Assembly (NCBI GenBank): GCA_016764635.1
Contig: JAESRM010000006.1
Span: 1 to 7,108 of the forward strand
DNA length: 7,108 bases
Reading direction: 5' to 3'
DNA from: Planctomycetota bacterium
GTDB lineage: Bacteria > Planctomycetota > UBA1135 > GCA-002686595
Shown here: piece after piece, positions 6,264 to 7,108 of the stretch
Numbering within the stretch: the stretch's first letter is position 1
Layout: each line of letters opens with the position of its first letter
Program-made: the position numbers and the translations under genes
Notes under the pieces: model-generated
The model's input: only the letters and a program-made list of their open reading frames with translations
Told to the model about the DNA's origin: nothing
The model's database searches: none

Positions 6264-7108
6264 CTAGGGCTTGTCTATCGGCCCGGTTCGCAGCACGTCA
6301 TCAATGGTGACCGGATGCCTCTCCAGCCCTTCGAAACCCACCTGCCTATAGAGCACCAGGGCATTCGGATAACAAACCCCATTGCGCAGCATGTCGAACC
6401 TCTGGACCTCAACGAACTCACTCGGGTGGGACTCAAGGTAGAGCCTGAGGGATTCGTGGTGGGGAAAATAGTGGCGTCGCCAAAGAGACCGGTCCAAGAA
6501 CACAAGTCCCACGGGAACTTCCCTCAGGAACGCGCCCAACTCTTCCTGGGTAGGAAAGCGTTCCTTGTAAGAATTGCCGAGCCAGTCATCTCGCCCCAAA
6601 ATCTTGCTCGATCTTAGGATCTGGAGTCTGCGGTGTCGGGGGTCCCAGTGCACCGCTTCAGAAACGATGAGACCTTCACCGCTCGCATCAGAACAAACCA
6701 ACCACGGAACTTGGGCCAACTCGTCATCCTGCATGGCCCAATCTACGGCTTCCCGAAATCCCCTGTGACTGGGCGCCACGGGAGAAAATGCCTGTAACAG
6801 AAATGCGGTTAAAATAAGAGCGGATGCCGGCAGTGCGCGCCGGCCCGGAGCCCAGCCAAGCATCTGCCAAACAGCCACAGCGCCCTTGCCGGCCAGAACC
6901 ACGCCAATGGGCAAGACCACCGCCAGGTGCCGCATTTCAATGCCGGTCCGTATGAACAGGTAGCAACCGATCAAACCGACCAACCACGCCATACAGGCCG
7001 CGTTTTGATCCCGGGTCTCCCGGTCAAGGTAACTGGCAATAGCGCCGATGACCGCGAGTACCGAAACGATCGAACCTAGGATAATGAACAGCTCTCGGGA
7101 GTAATATA
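6264..7108 (-). CDS. C-terminal part of a GT39/ArnT-like membrane glycosyltransferase
   Basis: The frame has no stop from 6264 to the right edge, and the 38 residues before the first internal ATG (6992) include a membrane segment. The gene therefore starts outside the window and 6992 is not its start. The visible 280 residues hold four hydrophobic segments (about 6-26, 38-56, 60-83, 91-108 counted from the edge), then a soluble domain of about 170 residues. The R-H-L-A-V-V-L-P stretch (59-66) resembles the R-Y-(L)-x-P-x-x-P motif before the last helices of GT39/ArnT-like polyprenol-phosphate-sugar-dependent transferases, which act at the outer face of the inner membrane. The catalytic N-terminal loop with its acidic pair is not in view, so enzyme class and sugar are uncertain; another polytopic membrane protein is possible. 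The soluble tail shows no motif I recognise. A terminator-like hairpin separates it from the pqiA-like gene, 101 bases downstream. Confidence 0.7.
   Translation of the reverse strand, partial: YYSRELFIILGSIVSVLAVIGAIASYLDRETRDQNAACMAWLVGLIGCYLFIRTGIEMRHLAVVLPIGVVLAGKGAVAVWQMLGWAPGRRALPASALILTAFLLQAFSPVAPSHRGFREAVDWAMQDDELAQVPWLVCSDASGEGLIVSEAVHWDPRHRRLQILRSSKILGRDDWLGNSYKERFPTQEELGAFLREVPVGLVFLDRSLWRRHYFPHHESLRLYLESHPSEFVEVQRFDMLRNGVCYPNALVLYRQVGFEGLERHPVTIDDVLRTGPIDKP

Overview
The window is a GC-rich bacterial chromosome segment with four protein genes. One, on the + strand, is a giant lipoprotein. Three lie on the - strand: the C-terminal part of a membrane glycosyltransferase-like protein that runs off the right edge, a single-module PqiA-like membrane protein, and a PqiB-like MCE-domain protein. 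The organism is Gram-negative-like: MCE/PqiAB proteins carry lipids between two membranes, and there is a lipobox signal peptide. A very long lipoprotein with SbsA-type (Big_5) Ig-like repeats, weak or absent Shine-Dalgarno sites and a GT39-like protein with an unusual soluble tail together suggest a marine planctomycete-type lineage. That taxonomic guess is an inference of modest confidence.

Layout. Bases 1-486 hold no convincing gene but are rich in inverted repeats: two competing GC-rich hairpins (14-53), a duplicated 14-mer (77-90 and 311-324), a twice-repeated small hairpin beginning GGCCCATG (215-236 and 267-286), and a long interrupted stem-loop (387-448) ending 38 bases before the lipoprotein start. 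The 1154-residue lipoprotein gene (487-3951) follows and ends at a strong intrinsic terminator (4006-4034). Converging on it from the right are pqiA-like (6162-5548) and pqiB-like (5546-4122), separated by one base and surely co-translated. Upstream of them is the glycosyltransferase-like gene (from the edge down to 6264), with a short terminator-like hairpin (6239-6257) behind it.

How they fit together. PqiA and PqiB homologues form an envelope-spanning system: PqiA is the inner-membrane partner, and PqiB is anchored in the inner membrane with stacked MCE rings in the periplasm. Here the PqiA is a half-size version and the PqiB has two MCE domains instead of three. Its C-terminal region of about 175 residues is not coiled-coil-like and ends in a stretch resembling the last part of a trypsin/HtrA fold with the catalytic serine missing. 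No pqiC follows. The lipoprotein is probably exported and surface- or outer-membrane-associated, with no assignable function.

No tRNA, rRNA, CRISPR array, insertion sequence or defence system is visible. The most noteworthy items are the unusual PqiB architecture and the structured leader of the lipoprotein gene.
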